From NCBI GenBank assembly GCA_021234155.1, contig JAJEKV010000033.1, forward strand, positions 14,579,422 through 14,643,421: DNA of 64,000 nucleotides, read 5' to 3'. This stretch comes from Isoetes taiwanensis. Its lineage: Eukaryota; Streptophyta; Lycopodiopsida; Isoetales; Isoetaceae. Under the pieces are notes generated by a model. It did not search any database and was not told the DNA's origin. It was given only the letters and a program-made list of their open reading frames with translations. Made by a program: the position numbers and the translations under genes. Shown here one piece after another: positions 60,003 to 64,000 of the stretch. The first letter of the stretch is position 1, and every line of letters starts with the position of its first letter.

Positions 60003-62700
60003 TTAAAAACTATGTGAGACCCCAGAAGGCTTGAGCGGGGCTCTGCCAACCTCGTTCATTAGAAACATATATCCACTTCCGAGTATGGTCCAAGGTTTCT
60101 CCCTCCTGTCAGACAGAACGACGCTGTTTCTCCCACCGAAGATCTGTAGAAATGTGAGCTGGGGTCCAATTTGCGTGACCAACCAGAGCCTTGGTACAAA
60201 GGGGGAAGCGCCAATCTGACATGAGAAATTGAAGGCGTGAGGTGCTCCCAATGATGCATATGGATTATTTTGTGGAGGAGGCTGCATCATGGGCTGCTGG
60301 GCTTGATTACGAAATTCCTGAAGGACATCAGCATCCAAAGTCTGACACCATCATTCCCAATTCGAACACGACAGAAGAGTGTTGACAGGAGAAGGGACCC
60401 ATTCCGTGGGAATGGTCTCACTTTCAAGATATGCACGGAGAGTGTTGAAACCACTAAGGTGCTGTAAATAAATTTGAGCAAACTGAATCCCCATATCTTC
60501 ATGCAAATTCTTGTGGACCTGGTGCAGAGTTTTCGCAATCCAGAGGGGCAAGTGATGACTAAGCTCAGGCACGTACGCTACCTTGAAGGTGTTGGTCCAT
60601 GTTGGATCATGAAGATATTTATTCTCAGGTGTCAAAATTCACTTAGCATCCTGGTTGCCTTGAAAAGCACGGTTTGGACCATCAGTGAATTTTTCCTGTG
60701 TGTTGACAAAATAAAAACCATGAATCATATACGCCATGGGTTGAACCAGGCAAAAAATAAAGAATGGTGAGTCATCACAAGTGATAAGTCCATATGTCAG
60801 AAGAGCACAAAGAAGACCTTTATCTTCGATTGAGAGATCAGGCCAAATGGTGAGAAGATCATTAGTGCTGAGAGATCCACCAAGCTTGCCATTCGCAGAA
60901 TACCACTTAAGCATGAAAAGATGGCGTCGAGAGACCACTTAAACCAGAAAGCTCGTGGGTGTTGAGAAGTCATCGGGAACATGGACTGCTAATGAAATAT
61001 AATTCTCATGCTGATTCTGAGTATCTTCATCAGACTGAATGACTTGCTTCAACTGGTGTTCCATGTCACAAATCTTGTTATCCTTCTCAGCGAGAAGGCG
61101 CAGTTGGTCTCTGATCTTCCTGTGAGAGTGCGTGGCCTGTGACGATGACGATCCCTGAGTGGAGAGCTACAACTGAAGACTTGCGATTTCTATGTCATCA
61201 ATCAACTACGTTTTTCGAAGCTTACGCAAAAGTGAGTTTGCAAGGCCGTGACACGGTATGCAACCGCTAGTTGGTCTTCTAAAGCAGCGATGTGAATCTC
61301 ACCTTGCATGACGTCATGTAGCTGACGGGTGTAATCATTGTGTAATCCCTTATACAAATTATGACTGTCAGCAAGAAGTTTATCTTTCTCTTTGAGTTGA
61401 GCCAGAAGTTCTTGGATAGTAGCTTGAAGTTGAACTTGCTGGTCTTCTAGGGTGGCGCGTGTGGCGTGTTCATTCTTGAGAGCCTCACGGGTCTCAAGCA
61501 GAGCAGCGTGTTTACTCTAAAGGCTTTCTTCCAGAGTCTGGACTTGAGTGGTAGCTGCCTGAAGATCACGGTGGATAGTATCCTGGAATCCATATACTCT
61601 TTAACTCCATTCATGAAGTGTTCTTATGAAGTCGTGGAGTTTGATCATGCATTCAAGCAACAATTTGCTCATACCGATACAAGGCGGCGTCGAGATGGAG
61701 GAGGAACAAGAGGGTGTAGAGGCAATGATGGTTCTCGGAATGATAGGAGCAACGTTTTGAGAAACTTCTTCGAGAGGTGGAATTTTCAACTTATGTTGGA
61801 CCGAGAGGAAAGAACATTGATTCCTGGACTATGGCGTGGTTCTTGTTGGCATGGAGAGGGTTTCACGAGAACTTTCTTCTTGAAGTTCCTTGATGGCAGG
61901 GATGATTGAACGCTGGTGACTAGAGGCAGCAAAGGTGGGGGACATGTGACTAGGTTCTGGAAGGCAGTGGTTGATGATTGCTTGAAAATTGGCACCCATA
62001 GCAGATTCGAGGCCAGAGCCTGGAGATTGACGGAGATGATCAACTTCATGGAGGAGACCTGAAACATGATTTGACGCTAATCAATAAAACTGGTGGAGTA
62101 AATGGCAGCAATGGTTGTGTGAAAGAAGTGTTTGTTGATGTGGGTGTTCTTAATGGAATAACCGTAGAACTTCCTCCACAAACTTCACAAAGGCTTGATG
62201 GGACTTTGCAATATTCGTGAGCTTGTGAGTGGTGGCTGCATATGGTGTTTGGCCATAAACGGTAATATCATGATCCTACAAAGCAGCCCAATTCAAAGAA
62301 GGAGTTCGACGAGGTAATTGAAATACCTGAGTCAAAAGATTCTGATTGAGGGTGATTCTGTTGTGATCCACCATCGTCTGATAACCTGCATCAGTCTTGA
62401 CAAGATGAGCAACAAACTGCCGAAGCTGAACTGGATTAGGAACAAGGAGTTCTTGTTTAGAGAATTCAAACAACCCCGCCCTTTCAGCGACTTCACGATT
62501 TGCGCCTTCAAGAGGGTCATGAACAGTGGCAGTAGAAAAATTGGAGGCGGAAGACGAAGAACGAAGAAGTTTGCAAAAGCTTTTAGGGCACGTGTTTGTT
62601 CAACAAGATTTTTATAGACAATTTCAGAAGTGGAATCTGAACCATTGATAGTGGTAGATGGCTGACAGAGATGAAAGAAACTTCTAGAATGCAAAAAATT
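60003..62700 (-). pseudogene. Long decayed coiled-coil ORF of unknown family
   Basis: Reading the minus strand leftwards from about 62700, protein-like sequence continues for roughly 850 codons across frame changes and scattered stops. In order: KFANFF-like N-terminus; a compact domain (ELLVPNPVQLRQFVAHLVK, MVDHNRITLNQNLLTQVF); a low-complexity stretch (SCSSSISTPPC); a long coiled coil (QVQLQATIQELLAQLKEKDK, about 61620-61250); a conserved-looking segment (SIEDKGLLCALLTYGLITC) and TEWVPSPVNTLLSC; and a Gln/Pro-rich part (QQPMMQPPPQNNPYASLG). I do not recognise the family. The coiled coil and mixed domains could fit an extra ORF of a retroelement, but there is no RT or integrase nearby. Confidence 0.5.
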
Positions 62701-63260
62701 TGGTTAAGTCCCAGAAAGCAACTAAGAGTTAATCAAGGATGGAGATGAACTGGAGTGAACGGTTTGATGGGACGTCGGGGTGAGGTACGAATAATGATTT
62801 GGCGAATCATGGTATTAAGGGAGCATAATTAAGATGGACAACTCAAGAGTCGAACGTTTCAAAGAAAGGTGGTGGCCAGAAAGGGGGCCTAGAGATGGTA
62901 ATGCTTGTGATGAGATTTGCAGCGATAGCGAGAATCTTAGATTGGAATGTACCTTGCATGCGTAACGTCGCCAGAAATTTGATTGGGCCACGATGGCAGC
63001 TCACGCAGGCAAGAGGCCTATATAAAGCGAGCAAGATTGAGAGGAGAACACCAATTTCGCGACGATGGATATGCCAAACACTATGCCAAAGAACTGCTGT
63101 GAGTGGATCACTTGCAAGGTGACTGATTTTGATCTGTGGAAGCTGAAGAATCGGGTATCCCGATGGATGGGTGGCTGGACGGTGTTGCGAACAATCTGGA
63201 CCCTATGACGAACACTCGGGATATGGTCCTACATCTTATTTGGATCCGCACTAGTGTGTA
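62700..63260. other. Unassigned flank of the decayed ORF
   Basis: Moderately GC-rich sequence with no recognised gene. It may be the 5' untranslated region or terminal repeat of the element carrying the decayed ORF. Confidence 0.3.
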
Positions 63261-63261
63261 A

Positions 63262-63411
63262 CGTTCCTAACCGACATGCCCTTAACCAACTGGGCAAAAC
63301 CGCTAGACGTTTATGAGTAGTCGCTTTTACCCATTTATGCCGGTGTCTCGAGAACGCCCCACAGGCACATTCAAGGATCGAATACTCGAGCGGTCTACCA
63401 TGGGCCCATTA
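63262..63411 (+). repeat. 150-bp direct repeat, copy 1
   Basis: Begins CGTTCCTAACCGACATGCCC and ends GGTCTACCATGGGCCCATTA. It pairs with 63573-63722 at the same length, with a handful of substitutions and compensating single-base indels. Confidence 0.92.
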
Positions 63412-63572
63412 CAGTCTCTCCCACTAGAACTATGCTCGTCCTCGAGCATCCAAGGCTATACCATGTCTATGTCATACCATGTCACAATGATTACCAAATC
63501 TTTGCAAATTACCCATGCATATAGGCACCCTTGGAGTCCGAACTTCGAGATGCGCCTCGATACCAAGCGTAG

Positions 63573-63722
63573 CGTTCCTAACCGACATGCCCTTAACCAA
63601 ACTGGGCAAAACCGTCTAGACGTTTATGAGTAGTCGCTTCTATCCATTTATGCGGTGTCACCGAACGCCCTCTGGGCACATTCAAGGATCGAATACTCGA
63701 GCGGTCTACCATGGGCCCGTTA
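63573..63722 (+). repeat. 150-bp direct repeat, copy 2
   Basis: Partner of 63262-63411, offset 311 bp. The 161 bp between the copies are not repeated. Confidence 0.92.
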
Positions 63723-64000
63723 TACAGTGCTTATACTTGATCCTGCACACCTGTGCTGCTACTAATCTAGAGTTGCCTTGTTTTTAATTTAGGATTTTGT
63801 ATATAGGGCGGAGACCTTAGCGATTAAGTATGGGCAAGGCCCAATTTTGTTGTAACCCGCAGCTTTTTGAATATAATAGTGTTTGCACTCACTCTTGCAT
63901 CTCTGTGTCTGAAATTGTGTCGGTATTTTCTGTATGAAAGAGTTTAAGGCGAAAGCAATTAACCAGAGTGGGTAATGGAGTGCCATCTAATTCTGCCAGT
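63723..64000 (+). promoter_or_regulatory. Possible LTR promoter region running off the window
   Basis: TATATAGGG at 63799-63807 follows the repeats. Downstream AATATAATAG and a run of short CT-rich words resemble the R/U5 part of plant LTRs. No terminal boundary is visible, so an LTR is only a guess. Confidence 0.3.

Overview
The window looks like nuclear DNA of a land plant with a large, repeat-rich genome. The plant assignment rests on a class II LOB-domain transcription factor with an EAR motif, a plant-type tRNA-Gly(UCC), an importin-alpha fragment and a soluble epoxide hydrolase fragment of plant type, and plant-style transposons (a Ty3/gypsy chromovirus, a CACTA-like element, L1-type LINEs). 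A fern or other seed-free plant is my guess; nothing in the sequence proves it. Only three loci look like functional host genes: an EF-hand gene (25.3-27.8 kb, +), a tRNA-Gly (52.2 kb, -) and an LBD gene (53.1-54.3 kb, -).

Layout. 1.3-16.2 kb is a cluster of one dispersed foldback repeat family: arms of up to about 325 bp, a 48-bp minisatellite, and copies in both orientations. It is split at 4938/10113 by a 5,174-bp TG...CA insertion with a 5-bp duplication (GGATC) that carries a Rep-like ORF and two small foldback elements. A CACTA-like left end lies at 16.2 kb. 16.7-25.3 kb is mostly unassigned, with a LINE 3' remnant at 20.4 kb. After the EF-hand gene, 28.7-35.1 kb (all minus strand) holds two head-to-tail LINEs, each beginning in a long (CT)n run, next to a piece of a third LINE that lacks its RT core.

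36,296-48,610 is a complete but dead Ty3/gypsy chromovirus on the minus strand with both LTRs. Its integrase is split by a 5,861-bp CACTA-like transposon (16-bp inverted ends, 3-bp duplication ACA). That transposon carries degraded importin-alpha exons between two 238-bp direct repeats. 48.6-52.2 kb has a soluble epoxide hydrolase pseudogene at about 50.0-50.4 kb.

The right end holds the tRNA, the LBD gene with a TATA box, a second RT-less L1 derivative (57.0-58.7 kb, +), a long decayed coiled-coil ORF (60.0-62.7 kb, -) and LTR-like sequence with a 150-bp direct repeat running off the window. The mobile elements form a readable series of nested insertions. The host genes show no functional link to one another.
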